A DNA stretch of 40,961 nucleotides from Actinokineospora inagensis DSM 44258. Its GTDB lineage: Bacteria; Actinomycetota; Actinomycetes; Mycobacteriales; Pseudonocardiaceae. A program made the position numbers and the translations under genes. Below, piece by piece: positions 14,680 to 24,822 of the stretch. Position 1 is the stretch's first letter. The number at the start of each line of letters is the position of its first letter. Location of the stretch: positions 1-40,961 of the forward strand of contig NZ_AXWW01000062.1 in NCBI RefSeq assembly GCF_000482865.1, in the 5' to 3' direction. The notes under the pieces were generated by a model that made no database searches, was not told the origin of the DNA, and saw nothing but the letters and a program-made list of their open reading frames with translations.

Positions 14680-17466
14680 GTGAGTGGAACACGTGGGCAA
14701 CCCGGTGGTTGGGGGAGCACCGGCGACGGCCAGGACCGCGGAGCAGGCGGGCGGGCCGGGGATGGGCGGACAGCAGGTAGGCCGAGCGCGGGCGACGGGT
14801 ACCGGCGTCGGCCTGATGACGGCTGGGTGGACGGTGGTCGGCAGGCCGCCGGTGGCCGTGCCGCTGCTGCCGGACGGGCCCAGGGCGGTAACGGGGGCGG
14901 CCAAAGTCCGAGCGGTGACGCGAGCCGAGGCCGCACTGGTGGCAGTGGGAGTGGCCATGGCGGCAGTAGCGGGAGTGGCGTAGACAAAGGCAGAACCGGT
15001 GGCGGTGGCCGCACTGGTGGCGTGGGCCAGGCCCACAGCGGTGGGAGTGGCGCGGGCCAGGGCAAGAGCGGTGCCGGCCAGGGCCGTAGTGGAAGTGGCG
15101 GCCTGGGTCGCAGTGGTGTGGGCCAAGGCAGGACCGGTGGCAGTGGTGGTGGCCGCAGCGGTGGGAGTGGTGGGGGCCAAGGTAAGAGCGGTGCCGGCCA
15201 GGGCCGTGGTGGAGGCGGTGGCCTGGGGCGCGGTGGTGCGAGCCAAGGCCGGAATAGTGGGAGTGGTGTGGGCGGCCAGGGTCGCGATGGTGTCGGCCAG
15301 GGTCGCGGTGGTGGGAGTGGTGCGGGCCAAGGCCGGAGTGGTGCTGGTGGCGGTCAGGGCCGTGGTGGCGTGGGCCAGGGGCAGAGTGGTCGGAGTGGCC
15401 AGGGGCGGAGCGGTGGTGGGGGGAACGGTCAGGGGCGAGTAGGTGGCGTGCCGTTGGGGCGTGCTGGGACTGGAGCGGGGAGCCAAGGGCGGGGCGGTGG
15501 TGGGCCGCGGCGCGGTGGCGGTGGCGGTAAGCACGGGCGTCCGGCGGGCGGCGGGCACGGGGGTGCGCGACCGGGTGCGCCGTGGCGGGAAGGGGTTTCG
15601 CCGGGGCGGATGCGGCGGGTCACCAAGCGGGCGGCGGGGACGGACCACCGGGTGCGGGTTGTGGTGGTGCGGTTCGTGCTGATCGCCGCGTTGGTGGCGG
15701 CCGGGCTGAAACTGGTGCAGGTGCAGGGGTTCGAGGCGGAGGCCCTGTCGGCGCGGGCGGAGAAGCAGCGGGTGGAGCGGGTGCCGATCCCGGCGACCCG
15801 CGGGTCCATCGTGGACCGCAACGGGGTCGAGCTGGCGTTCAGCGTGGACGTGAAGGCGTTGGCCTACCGGCCGGTCGCGCAGCGTGCGGCGTTGGACGAG
15901 GCGCTCAAGAGCGGCAAGGTCAAGAACCCGGTGACCTTCGACGAGGAGACCGCGTCGATCGCGAAGGACATGGCGGACACGCTCGGGTCGCAGGTGTCCG
16001 AGCAGGACCTGTTGGCGAAGCTGCGGTCCACCAACAAGTTCGAGTACCTGGTGACCGATGTGGACCCGGCGAAGGCACGGGAGCTGCTGCAGCGGCACCC
16101 GACGCTGAACGTGGAGGACCGGTCGCGGCGGGAGTACCCGGGCGGGTCGTTGGCCTCGAACGTGCTCGGGTTCGCGAACTGGCGGACCGACGACCCGGAC
16201 CAGCGCAAGCACAGCCAGCACGGGCTGTTCGGGCTGGAGATGCTGCGCGACAACGACCTCTCCGGCAAGCCGGGCAGCCAGATGGTGGAGACGGCCAGCG
16301 GCACCGACGTGGTGATCGTCGGGTCCGAGCGGGACAACCAGCCCGCGGTGAACGGCTCCGACATCCAGTTGACCATCGACGCCGACCTGCAGTACTTCGT
16401 CCAGCAGAAGGCGGCCGAGTACGCCAAGCGCAGCCAGTCGAAGAGCGTCAGCGTCGTGGTGATGGACGCGCACACCGGTGAGGTGTACGCGCTGGCCAAC
16501 GACAAGACCTTCGACCCGAACCAGCCCGGTGGCCTGGACCCGAGCCTGATCAACGACCCGGCGGTGACCACGCCCTTCGAGCCGGGTTCGGTGAACAAGA
16601 TCGTCACGGCGATGGCCTCGATCGAGTACGGGCTGACCACGCCGGACGAGGTGCACTCGGTGCCCGGCTCGATCCAGGTGGCCGACCGGACGGTCAACGA
16701 CGCCTGGTCGCACGGGCGGATCAACCTGACCACGACCGGGATCTTCGCCAAGTCGTCCAACGTGGGCACGCTGATGCTGGCGGACAAGGTCGGCCCGGAC
16801 CGGTATGCCGCGCTGCTGGACAAGTTGGGGCTGGGCAAGCGCACCGGGGTCGGCCTGCCGGGCGAGAGCCCGGGGCAGTTGCTGCCGCAGAGCCAGTGGT
16901 CGGGCAGCACGTTCGGCAACCTGCCGATCGGGCAGGGGCTGTCGATGACCGTGCTGCAGATGGCCGGGATGTACCAGACCATCGCCAACGACGGGGTGCG
17001 GGTGCCGCCGCGGATCGTGAAGGCCCGGATCGCGCCGGACGGCACGCGGGTGGACGAGCCACGCGCGGACCCGGTGCGCGTGGTCAGCGCCGACACCGCG
17101 CGCACGACGCGTGACATGTTGCGCGCCGTGGTGCAGAAGGCGCCCAACGGCAACAGCGGCACCGGCCCCGCCGCCGCGCTGACCGGCTACCAGATCTCCG
17201 GCAAGACCGGCACGGCACAGCAGTACGACCCGGCGTTGGGCCGCTACAGCGACACGAAGTACTGGATCACGTTCGCGGGCATGGTGCCCGCCGACTCGCC
17301 CCGGTTCGTGGTGGGCATGGTCTACGACACGCCCGCCTACTCCACTCCGGACGGTCACTCGGCGGCGCCGTTCTTCCACGACGTGGCCGCGTTCCTGACC
17401 CAGCGGTACAACATCCCGCTGTCGGCGGAGCCCGCGCCGATCGTGTCGCTGACCAAGCCGCAGTGA
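14680..17466 (+). CDS. ftsI: FtsI/PbpB septal transpeptidase with giant Gly-rich N-terminus
   Basis: A class B penicillin-binding protein that cross-links septal peptidoglycan with FtsW. One membrane helix lies near residues 326-345 (VVRFVLIAALVAAGLKLVQV). The PBP dimerisation domain starts at PIPATRGSIVDRNG. Transpeptidase motifs are SVNK (Ser637), SSN (692-694) and KTG (842-844). From GTG 14680 the protein is 928 residues, of which the first ~310 are Gly/Ser/Gln/Arg repeats (GQGRSGGG-like, with an exact 40-codon duplication), ending in a basic RMRRVTKR segment at the membrane. The only ATG in this region (15610) would give a normal-sized 618-residue FtsI without the extension and is the main alternative. 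The frame stays open with a consistent Gly/Ser/Arg reading throughout, which favours the long form. Confidence 0.88.
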   Translation: MSGTRGQPGGWGSTGDGQDRGAGGRAGDGRTAGRPSAGDGYRRRPDDGWVDGGRQAAGGRAAAAGRAQGGNGGGQSPSGDASRGRTGGSGSGHGGSSGSGVDKGRTGGGGRTGGVGQAHSGGSGAGQGKSGAGQGRSGSGGLGRSGVGQGRTGGSGGGRSGGSGGGQGKSGAGQGRGGGGGLGRGGASQGRNSGSGVGGQGRDGVGQGRGGGSGAGQGRSGAGGGQGRGGVGQGQSGRSGQGRSGGGGNGQGRVGGVPLGRAGTGAGSQGRGGGGPRRGGGGGKHGRPAGGGHGGARPGAPWREGVSPGRMRRVTKRAAGTDHRVRVVVVRFVLIAALVAAGLKLVQVQGFEAEALSARAEKQRVERVPIPATRGSIVDRNGVELAFSVDVKALAYRPVAQRAALDEALKSGKVKNPVTFDEETASIAKDMADTLGSQVSEQDLLAKLRSTNKFEYLVTDVDPAKARELLQRHPTLNVEDRSRREYPGGSLASNVLGFANWRTDDPDQRKHSQHGLFGLEMLRDNDLSGKPGSQMVETASGTDVVIVGSERDNQPAVNGSDIQLTIDADLQYFVQQKAAEYAKRSQSKSVSVVVMDAHTGEVYALANDKTFDPNQPGGLDPSLINDPAVTTPFEPGSVNKIVTAMASIEYGLTTPDEVHSVPGSIQVADRTVNDAWSHGRINLTTTGIFAKSSNVGTLMLADKVGPDRYAALLDKLGLGKRTGVGLPGESPGQLLPQSQWSGSTFGNLPIGQGLSMTVLQMAGMYQTIANDGVRVPPRIVKARIAPDGTRVDEPRADPVRVVSADTARTTRDMLRAVVQKAPNGNSGTGPAAALTGYQISGKTGTAQQYDPALGRYSDTKYWITFAGMVPADSPRFVVGMVYDTPAYSTPDGHSAAPFFHDVAAFLTQRYNIPLSAEPAPIVSLTKPQ
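15041..15280 (+). repeat. In-frame 120-bp tandem duplication in ftsI
   Basis: Bases 15041-15160 and 15161-15280 align without gaps over most of their length, both starting GTGGGAGTGG and sharing AAGAGCGGTGCCGGCCAGGG. The period is 40 codons, encoding a Gly/Ser/Gln/Arg unit. Shorter related units continue to about 15440. Confidence 0.8.
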
Positions 17467-17555
17467 CCGCGCCAGGCGTGTGACCCCTGACGTTGATCGT
17501 CCGCTGAGGACGCTGACGATGCCGACGACGCTGAGGACGCCGAGCACGGTGTGAC

Positions 17556-17588
17556 GTGGTGGGTCCGGCGACCACCCGGACCCACCAC
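17556..17588 (+). terminator. Hairpin terminator between ftsI and murE
   Basis: A perfect 13-bp stem (GTGGTGGGTCCGG at 17556-17568, complement at 17576-17588) with a 7-base loop lies about 90 bp after ftsI. No U-run follows, which is common for actinobacterial terminators. The 345 bp between ftsI and murE otherwise hold no gene. If it terminates, murE needs its own promoter, which I could not pinpoint. Confidence 0.6.
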
Positions 17589-17812
17589 GCCCCGTGGCGC
17601 GCTGTGCGCGCTGGAAGGTGGGGAACATGCGTTCGACTATACCGCCCGGAAACCGCTGTTGAGCTGCGAAAACTATCCCAACCCGATCGTGTGAACACGG
17701 TAGTCACCGATCGGGCGGGCGGTCACCGTGCGCTCACCTACCGCATCGCCGGGAGGCCGTGCGATCGAGGGGCCGCGTGGTCGCCCTCCGTGCGCAGGTA
17801 GCCTTCCGCGTC

Positions 17813-19393
17813 GTGCCCGCCAAGCTCGAAGGCAAGGCTGTCACGGCGCCGCCTCGCCCCACCCGGATCCAGCCCGTCCCGCTCGCCACGCTCGTCGCGC
17901 GCGCGGACGCGCGGCTGTCCGTCGGGGGCGTGACCCCGGCGACCACGTCAGGACCGCACGGGTCCGATGTGGCCGTCACGGGCGCGACGCTGCGCGCACA
18001 GCACGTCCTTCCAGGAGACCTGTTCGCCGCCCTGCCCGGTGCCCGTGCGCACGGCGCGGATTTCGCCGCCCAGGCTGTCGCCGCGGGCGCGGCCGCGCTG
18101 CTCACCGACGAGGAAGGCGCCACGCGCCCGCCGGTCCGCGACTCGGGCCTGCCGGTGCTGGTGCACCCCGATCCACGCGGTGTGCTCGGTTCGCTGGCCG
18201 CGTGGATCTACGGCGAGCCGTCGCTGGCGTTGAGCGTGCTGGGCGTGACCGGCACCTCGGGCAAGACCACCACCAGCTACCTCGTCGAGGCGGGCTTGGT
18301 CGCCGCAGGCCACACGACAGGTTTGATCGGCACGGTCGAGACCAGGATCGCGGGCAACCGGCTGGCGAGCGCTTTCACCACCCCCGAGGCGCCGGACCTG
18401 CAGGCGCTGCTGGCGGTCATGTTGGAGCGGGGGGTCACGCACGTGCCGATGGAGGTCTCCAGCCACGCGCTGCGCCTCGGCCGGGTCGCGGGTACCCGGT
18501 TCAAGGTGGGCGCGTTCACGAACCTCTCCCAGGACCACCTGGACTTCCACCCCGACATGGAGGACTACTTCCAGACGAAGGCGCTGCTGTTCGACGGTCG
18601 TTCCGCCGCCGAGGTCGTGTGCGTCGACCAGGAGTGGGGGCGCCGGTTGGTCCGTCCGCACACCGTCACCGTGTCCATTACCGGCGACGCGGACTGGACG
18701 GCCTCAGAGGTTCGGGTCTCGCGTAGCGGCGAGCAGACGTTCCTCATCCACACCCCGGGCGGTACGCGCGTCGAAGCGACCTTGCCGATGCCGGGCACGT
18801 TCAACGTCGCCAACGCCCTCACCGCCGCCGCGGTGCTCGACCGGGTCGGTGTGCCGCTGGACGCGATCGTCGAGGGTTTCGCGGACGTGCGCGTGCCGGG
18901 CCGGATGGAGCGGGTCGCGCTCGGTCAGGACTTCACCGCTGTCGTGGACTACTCGCACAAGCCTGAGGCGGTCGCGCTGGCGCTGGACGCGATGCGCGCC
19001 AGGACCGACGGCCGGGTGATCGTCGTGCTCGGCTGCGGCGGCGACCGGGACACCGCGAAGCGCCCGCTGATGGGCGAGGCGGCGGCGCGGCGGTCCGACC
19101 TGCTGGTGGTCACCGACGACAACCCGCGCGGTGAGGACCCGGCGGCGATCCGGGCGGCGATGCTGACCGGGGCGACCGGGGTCCCGGCGGCCGAGCGAGG
19201 TGAGGTGGTCGACATCGGCGACCGGCGGCGGGCGATCGCCACCGCGGTGGCCAACGCGCGCTCGGGCGACGTGGTGGTCGTGGCGGGCAAGGGCCACGAG
19301 ACCGGCCAGGAGGTCGCCGGCGTGGTGCACCCCTTCTCCGACCGCGACGAGCTCGCGGCCGCGATCCGCGAGCGACTGGGCACGGTGACCTGA
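17813..19393 (+). CDS. murE: UDP-MurNAc-L-Ala-D-Glu:meso-DAP ligase MurE
   Basis: A 526-residue Mur ligase that adds meso-diaminopimelate to the UDP-MurNAc dipeptide using ATP, in the cytoplasm. The ATP loop is GVTGTSGKTTTSYL. DNPR near residue 436 is the meso-DAP specificity motif (lysine-specific enzymes differ here). A late segment, VVVVAGKGHETGQEV, is also typical. The GTG at 17813 (MPAKLEGKAV) gives the usual family length. In-frame starts further upstream are weaker. The TGA shares a base with the murF ATG (TGATG), starting the tightly coupled run that extends to ftsQ. Confidence 0.95.
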   Translation: MPAKLEGKAVTAPPRPTRIQPVPLATLVARADARLSVGGVTPATTSGPHGSDVAVTGATLRAQHVLPGDLFAALPGARAHGADFAAQAVAAGAAALLTDEEGATRPPVRDSGLPVLVHPDPRGVLGSLAAWIYGEPSLALSVLGVTGTSGKTTTSYLVEAGLVAAGHTTGLIGTVETRIAGNRLASAFTTPEAPDLQALLAVMLERGVTHVPMEVSSHALRLGRVAGTRFKVGAFTNLSQDHLDFHPDMEDYFQTKALLFDGRSAAEVVCVDQEWGRRLVRPHTVTVSITGDADWTASEVRVSRSGEQTFLIHTPGGTRVEATLPMPGTFNVANALTAAAVLDRVGVPLDAIVEGFADVRVPGRMERVALGQDFTAVVDYSHKPEAVALALDAMRARTDGRVIVVLGCGGDRDTAKRPLMGEAAARRSDLLVVTDDNPRGEDPAAIRAAMLTGATGVPAAERGEVVDIGDRRRAIATAVANARSGDVVVVAGKGHETGQEVAGVVHPFSDRDELAAAIRERLGTVT

Positions 19394-20856
19394 TGATCAG
19401 ACTGACCCTGCGCGAGGTCGCCGACGCCGTCGGCGGCAGGCTGCACCTGGCCGACCCGGACGCGGTCGTGACCGGCAGCGTGGAGTTCGACTCCCGGCAG
19501 GTCACCGAGGGCGGACTCTTCGTCGCCCTGCCCGGTGACAAGGTCGACGGCCACGACTACGCGGAGAAGGCCATCACCGCCGGTGCAGTCGCCGTGCTCG
19601 CCGCGCGTGAGATCGACGCGCCCGCGGTGATCGTGCCTCCCGTGTCCGAAGCACACACTCGCTCGGTAGCGCTAACCGGCGACAAAGACGGTTCCGGCGC
19701 AGCGGTCCTCGCGGCGTTGGCGGCTCTTGCGCGGCGAGTGGCCGACAGGCTTACCGCGCAAGGTCTGGCCATCGTCGGTATCACCGGTTCGTCGGGTAAG
19801 ACCTCGACCAAGGACCTCATCGCGCAGGTCCTGTCCCCGTTGGGCCCCACGGTCGCCCCGCCCGGCTCGTTCAACAACGAACTCGGCCACCCGTGGACGG
19901 TTCTTCGTGCGGACGAGAACACCAAGCACCTCGTGTTGGAGTTGTCCGCGCGCGGACCAGGCCACATCGCCGCTCTATGCGACACGGCTCCGCCCCGCGT
20001 CGGCGCGGTCCTCAACGTCGGCAGCGCGCACCTGGGTGAGTTCGGCAGCCGCGAGGACATCGCCCGCACGAAGGGCGAGCTGGTCGAGAAGCTGCCCGAG
20101 GACGGTGTCGCGATCCTCAACGGCGACGACTCCCTCGTCGCCGCTATGGCTGGCCGCACCAAGGCGCGGGTTGTACTGGTCGGCGAGGCCGAGTCGGCGG
20201 ACGTAAGAGCCGTGGACATCGTTCTCGACGACCAGGCCCGTGCAAGTTTCCTGCTGCGGGCAGCGCAGGGGGAGGCCCAGGTGACTCTGGGTCTCCACGG
20301 CGCACACCACGTGGGCAACGCTCTTACCGCCGCCGCGATAGCGCTTGAGTTGGGCGCGACAGTGCAAGAGGTGGCGGACAGCCTTACCGGCGCGCAGCGG
20401 GTCTCCGCTCGTCGGATGGAGGTGACGACTCGCCCGGACGGCGTGACCGTGGTCAACGACGCGTTCAACGCCAACCCCGAGTCGGTGCGCGCGGCACTGA
20501 AAACGCTGGCGACGATGGCCCGGTCAGGCAACCGCCGCCGGTCGTGGGCCGTCCTCGGGGTGATGGGTGAGCTTGGCGACGAGTCGGTGCGCGCACACGA
20601 CGAGATCGGCAGGCTCGCCGTTCGACTGGACATCAACCGCCTGGTGGTGGTGGGCGAGCAGGCCCGCGCCATGCACCAGGGGGCGAGCCTGGAGGGCTCG
20701 TGGGGAGAGGAGTCGGTGCTGGTGCCGGACGTCGATGCCGCGGTGGCGCTGGTGCGCGCCGAGTTGGCCCCCGGTGACATCGTGCTTGTGAAGGCGTCCA
20801 AGGTGGCCGCGCTGTGGCGGGTGGCCGAGGCGCTGCTGGCGGAGGACGCCCGGTGA
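19393..20856 (+). CDS. murF: UDP-MurNAc-tripeptide:D-Ala-D-Ala ligase MurF
   Basis: A 487-residue Mur ligase that adds D-Ala-D-Ala to complete the cytoplasmic pentapeptide precursor. The N-terminal substrate domain contains [19 protein letters not shown]. The ATP loop is [15 protein letters not shown] near residue 130. The central [18 protein letters not shown] motif appears as [15 protein letters not shown], characteristic of MurF. The ATG shares its first base with the murE stop, and its own stop overlaps the mraY GTG (GTGA), so all three are translationally coupled. Confidence 0.96.
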   Translation: MIRLTLREVADAVGGRLHLADPDAVVTGSVEFDSRQVTEGGLFVALPGDKVDGHDYAEKAITAGAVAVLAAREIDAPAVIVPPVSEAHTRSVALTGDKDGSGAAVLAALAALARRVADRLTAQGLAIVGITGSSGKTSTKDLIAQVLSPLGPTVAPPGSFNNELGHPWTVLRADENTKHLVLELSARGPGHIAALCDTAPPRVGAVLNVGSAHLGEFGSREDIARTKGELVEKLPEDGVAILNGDDSLVAAMAGRTKARVVLVGEAESADVRAVDIVLDDQARASFLLRAAQGEAQVTLGLHGAHHVGNALTAAAIALELGATVQEVADSLTGAQRVSARRMEVTTRPDGVTVVNDAFNANPESVRAALKTLATMARSGNRRRSWAVLGVMGELGDESVRAHDEIGRLAVRLDINRLVVVGEQARAMHQGASLEGSWGEESVLVPDVDAAVALVRAELAPGDIVLVKASKVAALWRVAEALLAEDAR

Positions 20857-21938
20857 AAAGCATCCTGATCGCCGCCGCGATCGCCATGGTCGTGTCGATC
20901 CTGCTGACCCCGTACCTGATCCGGGTGTTCTCCCGGCAGGGCTTCGGCCAGGAGATCCGCGAGGAGGGCCCACAGGGCCACAAGAGCAAGCGCGGTACCC
21001 CCACCATGGGTGGTGTCGCGATCATCCTGGCCATGTGGGCCGGGTACGGCGCGTCGCACATCGTCAACGCGATGTCCCCGCGCGGGGAGTCGCCGACCGC
21101 GTCCGGGCTGCTGGTGCTGATGCTGGCCACCGGGCTGGGCCTGGTCGGTTTCCTGGACGACTTCATCAAGATCCGCAAGCAGCGGAACCTCGGCCTGAAC
21201 AAGACCGCGAAGCTGGTCGGGCAGTTGGTCGTGGCGATCGCGTTCGCGATCCTCGCGCTGCGGTTCCCGGACGAGCGGCAACTGACCCCCGCGTCGGACA
21301 ACCTGTCCTTCGTCCGTGACATCACCATCGTGTCCTTCGGTGGCATCGGCTTCATCGTGTTCTGCTACCTGGCGGTGTCGGCGTGGTCGAACGCGGTGAA
21401 CTTCACCGACGGCCTCGACGGCCTGGCAGGCGGCTCGTCGGCGATGGTGCTGGGCACCTACGTGGTGATCTCGTACTGGCAGTTCAGCCACGACTGCGGC
21501 CGCGCGGTCGAGGCGGCCTGTTTCGACGTGCGCGACCCGCTGGACCTGGCGCTGGTGGCGGCCGCCGCGATGGGGGCCTGCATCGGATTTCTGTGGTGGA
21601 ACGCCGCGCCCGCGCGCATCTTCATGGGTGACACCGGTTCGCTCGCGCTCGGCGGCCTGGTCGCGGGGCTGTCCATGGCCACCCGCACCGAGCTGCTGAT
21701 GATCGTGATCAGCGGTCTGTTCGTGGTGGAGATGGTGTCGGTCGTGCTGCAGATCGCGATCTTCCGCACCACCCGGCGGCGGTTGTTCCGGATGGCGCCG
21801 TTCCACCACCACTTCGAGTTGGCGGGCTGGGCGGAAACCACGGTCATCATCCGGTTCTGGCTGCTCGCGGGCGTGTGCGCGATGTTCGGTCTCGGGTTGT
21901 TCTACGCGGACTGGCTCGGGGCAGGCGGCGGCGTGTGA
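20853..21938 (+). CDS. mraY: Phospho-MurNAc-pentapeptide translocase MraY
   Basis: A 361-residue integral membrane enzyme with about ten membrane helices. It transfers phospho-MurNAc-pentapeptide to undecaprenyl phosphate, forming lipid I at the inner face of the membrane. Visible motifs are KRGTPTMGG, the magnesium-site [34 protein letters not shown] and the histidine-rich [12 protein letters not shown]. The GTG start at 20853 overlaps the murF stop and gives [12 protein letters not shown], the expected first helix. The stop overlaps the murD GTG. Confidence 0.97.
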   Translation: MKSILIAAAIAMVVSILLTPYLIRVFSRQGFGQEIREEGPQGHKSKRGTPTMGGVAIILAMWAGYGASHIVNAMSPRGESPTASGLLVLMLATGLGLVGFLDDFIKIRKQRNLGLNKTAKLVGQLVVAIAFAILALRFPDERQLTPASDNLSFVRDITIVSFGGIGFIVFCYLAVSAWSNAVNFTDGLDGLAGGSSAMVLGTYVVISYWQFSHDCGRAVEAACFDVRDPLDLALVAAAAMGACIGFLWWNAAPARIFMGDTGSLALGGLVAGLSMATRTELLMIVISGLFVVEMVSVVLQIAIFRTTRRRLFRMAPFHHHFELAGWAETTVIIRFWLLAGVCAMFGLGLFYADWLGAGGGV

Positions 21939-23359
21939 CCGGCTCGTTCGCCGGGCTGGTCACCGGTCGGGTGCTGGTGGCGGGCGCGGGTGTGACCGGC
22001 AGGTCGGTCGCGGCGGCTCTGGTGGACATGGGTGCCGAGGTCACGGTGACCGACGGCAACGCCGAGCGGTTGGCGGAGTTGTCCGACACCGGCGCCACGC
22101 TCGTGCCCGGTCTCACCGAGCCGCCCGAGGGCACCTCTCTCGTTGTCACCAGCCCCGGGTGGCGCCCCACCAGCCCGTTGTTGTCGGCGGCGGTGTCTGC
22201 CGGGATCGACGTGGTCGGCGAGGTCGAGCTGGCGTGGTGGATGTCGGAGAGCCTGCCGACGCCACCGGCGTGGTTGGTGGTCACGGGCACCAACGGCAAG
22301 ACGACCACCGTTGGCATGCTGGCCGAGATCCTTCGCGCGGGTGGGCACAACGCGATCGCTTGCGGCAACGTCGGCCTGACCGTGATCGACGCCATCCGCG
22401 CCGGACATGAAGTGCTCGCGGTAGAGCTGTCGAGCTTCCAACTGCATTGGCAGCGGTCGCTGCGCGCGCATGCCGCTGTGGTGCTCAACCTCGCCGAGGA
22501 CCACCTCGACTGGCACGGCTCGATGGAGGAGTACGCGAAAGCCAAGGGACGGGCGTACTCGGGCGCGAGGTTCGTCGTGCGCAACGTGGCCGACGAGTGG
22601 TCCGGCAGGCTCGCCGCCGAGCACGACGGTGTGCAGGTGGGCTTCGGGCTCGGCGTGCCGCGCCCCGGCGAGCTGGGCCTGGTCGAGGACCTCTTGGTGG
22701 ACCGCGTGTTCGTGGCGGACCCGGCGACGCAGGCCGAGGAGCTTGCCTCGCTGGGTGACCTCAACGTGCTGGGGCCGCACAACGTCGCCAACGCGCTTGC
22801 CGCCGGGGGGTTGGCCCGCGCCTACGGGGTGTCGTCTGAGGCCGTTCGCGCGGGTTTGGCCGCGTTCCAGCCTGGTGCGCATCGCTCTGTCCACCTGGGT
22901 GAGTTCAACGGCGTTTCTTACGTCAACGACTCCAAAGCCACCAATCCGCACGCGGCGGGTGGGTCGCTGCGCGCGTTCGAGTCCATCGTGTGGGTCGCCG
23001 GTGGCCTGCTGAAGGGCGCGACGGTGGACGCCCTGGTCGAGGAGGTCGCCGGGCGGCTGCGCGGGGTGGTCCTGCTCGGCGCGGACGCCGACGTGTTCGC
23101 CGCCTCGCTGGCGCGACACGCCCCGGATGTCCCCGTCGCGCGGGTGACCCCGGGAGACGATGACCCCATGATCGCAGCGGTCGGCGCGGCAGGCGCCATG
23201 GCACGTTCGGGTGATGTCGTGCTGCTCGCGCCCGCCGCCGCCTCCATGGACATGTTCCGGGACTACGCCCACCGGGGTGACGCCTTCGCCGAGGCCGTCG
23301 CCGGGTTGGCCGCGGCGGACGGCGACGCTGGAGGTACTGGCGCCACCGGGAGCCGGTGA
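21935..23359 (+). CDS. murD: UDP-MurNAc-L-Ala:D-Glu ligase MurD
   Basis: A 474-residue Mur ligase that adds D-glutamate to UDP-MurNAc-L-Ala. The N-terminal nucleotide fold has [19 protein letters not shown]. The ATP loop is [14 protein letters not shown], followed by [13 protein letters not shown], and later [13 protein letters not shown] and [19 protein letters not shown], all MurD signatures. The GTG at 21935 overlaps the mraY stop by four bases and gives the standard length. The stop overlaps the ftsW start (GTGATG). Confidence 0.96.
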   Translation: MTGSFAGLVTGRVLVAGAGVTGRSVAAALVDMGAEVTVTDGNAERLAELSDTGATLVPGLTEPPEGTSLVVTSPGWRPTSPLLSAAVSAGIDVVGEVELAWWMSESLPTPPAWLVVTGTNGKTTTVGMLAEILRAGGHNAIACGNVGLTVIDAIRAGHEVLAVELSSFQLHWQRSLRAHAAVVLNLAEDHLDWHGSMEEYAKAKGRAYSGARFVVRNVADEWSGRLAAEHDGVQVGFGLGVPRPGELGLVEDLLVDRVFVADPATQAEELASLGDLNVLGPHNVANALAAGGLARAYGVSSEAVRAGLAAFQPGAHRSVHLGEFNGVSYVNDSKATNPHAAGGSLRAFESIVWVAGGLLKGATVDALVEEVAGRLRGVVLLGADADVFAASLARHAPDVPVARVTPGDDDPMIAAVGAAGAMARSGDVVLLAPAAASMDMFRDYAHRGDAFAEAVAGLAAADGDAGGTGATGSR

Positions 23360-24822
23360 TGACCGCCCAGGACACGGCAGGCCCCACGGTCCGCCCCCGG
23401 CGGGCCTCGGGCATCGGCGGTCGGGTCCATGCGATCCGGACGGCGTTGACCGCGTGGCTGGGGCGGCCTCTTGCCTCGTTCCACCTCGTGCTCGCCGTGT
23501 TCGGTTTGCTTACCGTGCTCGGCTTGGTGATGGTCCTGTCCGCGTCGTCCGTGGTGTCCCTCAACACGGGGCAGGGCCTCTATACGGTCTTCAAGAAGCA
23601 GTTGCTCTATGTGCTGATCGGCTCGGTGCTGTTCTGGCTCGGTCTGCGGATCCCGTTGGAACGGATCCGCGCGATGAGTTCAACCGGGCTCATCATCAGC
23701 ATCTTGCTGCTGGTCGCCGTGCTGACGCCGCTGGGCGCCACGCTCAACGGCACCCGGAGCTGGTTCAAGTTCGGGCCGTTCTCATTCCAGCCGGTCGAGG
23801 TGTGCAAGCTCGCGCTGGCGTTGTGGGGCGCGCACGTCTTGGTGCTCAAACGCGCCGCGCTGCACAAGTACCGGCACCTCTTGGTCCCGGTCGTCCCGGT
23901 CGCGTTGATGATGTTCGCGCTGGTGATGCTGCAGCCGGACCTCGGCGGCACGGTCACCCTGGGCGTCGTGCTCATCGCGCTGCTGTGGTTCGCGGGTGCC
24001 CCGATGCGCCTGTTCGGCGGCTTGGCGCTGGGCGGTCTCGCCGGTGTCGTGATGCTGGCCATCGGCACCGGGTACCGGCAGGTGCGCGTGCTGAGCTTCC
24101 TCAGCCCCGACGAGGACCTGGCGGGCAGCAACTACCAGGCGGAACAGGCGAAGCTGGCGTTGGCCGACGGCGGGTTGTTCGGCCGCGGTCTCGGGCAGGG
24201 GCCGTCCAAGTGGAGCTACCTGCCCAACGTCCACAACGACTTCATCTTCGCCCTGATCGGCGATGAGCTGGGCCTGCTCGGCTGCACGCTGGTGCTGGGC
24301 CTGTTCGCGATGCTCGCCGTCGTCGGCATGCGGATCGCGACCCGCAACATCGACCCGTGGGTCCGAATGGTCGCCGCGACGCTGACCGTGTGGTTGGTCG
24401 CGCAGGCCGCCATCAACATCGGTTACGTCGTTGGTGTTCTCCCGGTCACGGGCATCACGTTGCCTCTTATCTCGTCCGGCGGCACCTCCGTTGTGGTGAC
24501 CATGCTGGTGTTCGGCATTCTCGCCAACTGCGCGCGCCACGAGCCCGAAGCGGTGTCGGCACTACGCTCACAGGGTCCCGGCCGGTTCGGCAGGCTGATG
24601 CGCCTGACCGCCCCGGAGCCGTACAAGCCGCCGAAGAAGCGCAAGCCCGCGCGGCCGACCACGCCGCCGCGGGGCAGCCAGCAGCGGCGCGGCGTGCCGC
24701 AGGCCGAGCACCGCAGGCGCGCGCCGGAACGACAGGGACACCCACGGGCGGGCGGTGCGGCCCTTGCCCGACAGAAGACAAGCCGCGGCAACCCGCGGAA
24801 CGCCAAAGGAGGACGTCGTTGA
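23356..24822 (+). CDS. ftsW: Septal peptidoglycan glycosyltransferase FtsW (SEDS)
   Basis: A 488-residue SEDS-family protein with about ten membrane helices that polymerises lipid II into septal glycan together with FtsI. Hallmarks are [26 protein letters not shown] with the family's conserved Asp, [18 protein letters not shown] and [12 protein letters not shown]. The first ~30 residues are cytoplasmic. The last ~70 residues form an Arg/Lys/Pro-rich cytoplasmic tail ([16 protein letters not shown]), longer than in many bacteria. Start is GTG 23356 or the adjacent ATG 23359; both overlap murD. Its end contains the ribosome-binding site of murG. Confidence 0.96.
   Translation: MMTAQDTAGPTVRPRRASGIGGRVHAIRTALTAWLGRPLASFHLVLAVFGLLTVLGLVMVLSASSVVSLNTGQGLYTVFKKQLLYVLIGSVLFWLGLRIPLERIRAMSSTGLIISILLLVAVLTPLGATLNGTRSWFKFGPFSFQPVEVCKLALALWGAHVLVLKRAALHKYRHLLVPVVPVALMMFALVMLQPDLGGTVTLGVVLIALLWFAGAPMRLFGGLALGGLAGVVMLAIGTGYRQVRVLSFLSPDEDLAGSNYQAEQAKLALADGGLFGRGLGQGPSKWSYLPNVHNDFIFALIGDELGLLGCTLVLGLFAMLAVVGMRIATRNIDPWVRMVAATLTVWLVAQAAINIGYVVGVLPVTGITLPLISSGGTSVVVTMLVFGILANCARHEPEAVSALRSQGPGRFGRLMRLTAPEPYKPPKKRKPARPTTPPRGSQQRRGVPQAEHRRRAPERQGHPRAGGAALARQKTSRGNPRNAKGGRR

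Noticed and set aside
14999..15442. A plus-strand hydrophobic Ala/Val-rich frame inside the FtsI repeat region
   Set aside because: It is the shifted reading of GGY repeats, out of frame with the FtsI catalytic domain, with no start signal.
13243..17628. A 1461-codon open frame on the minus strand opposite ftsL and ftsI
   Set aside because: Its translation mirrors the repeats of ftsL and ftsI, is Arg/Thr/Ala/Pro low-complexity, and has no ribosome-binding site. Long antisense frames are common in DNA of this GC content.
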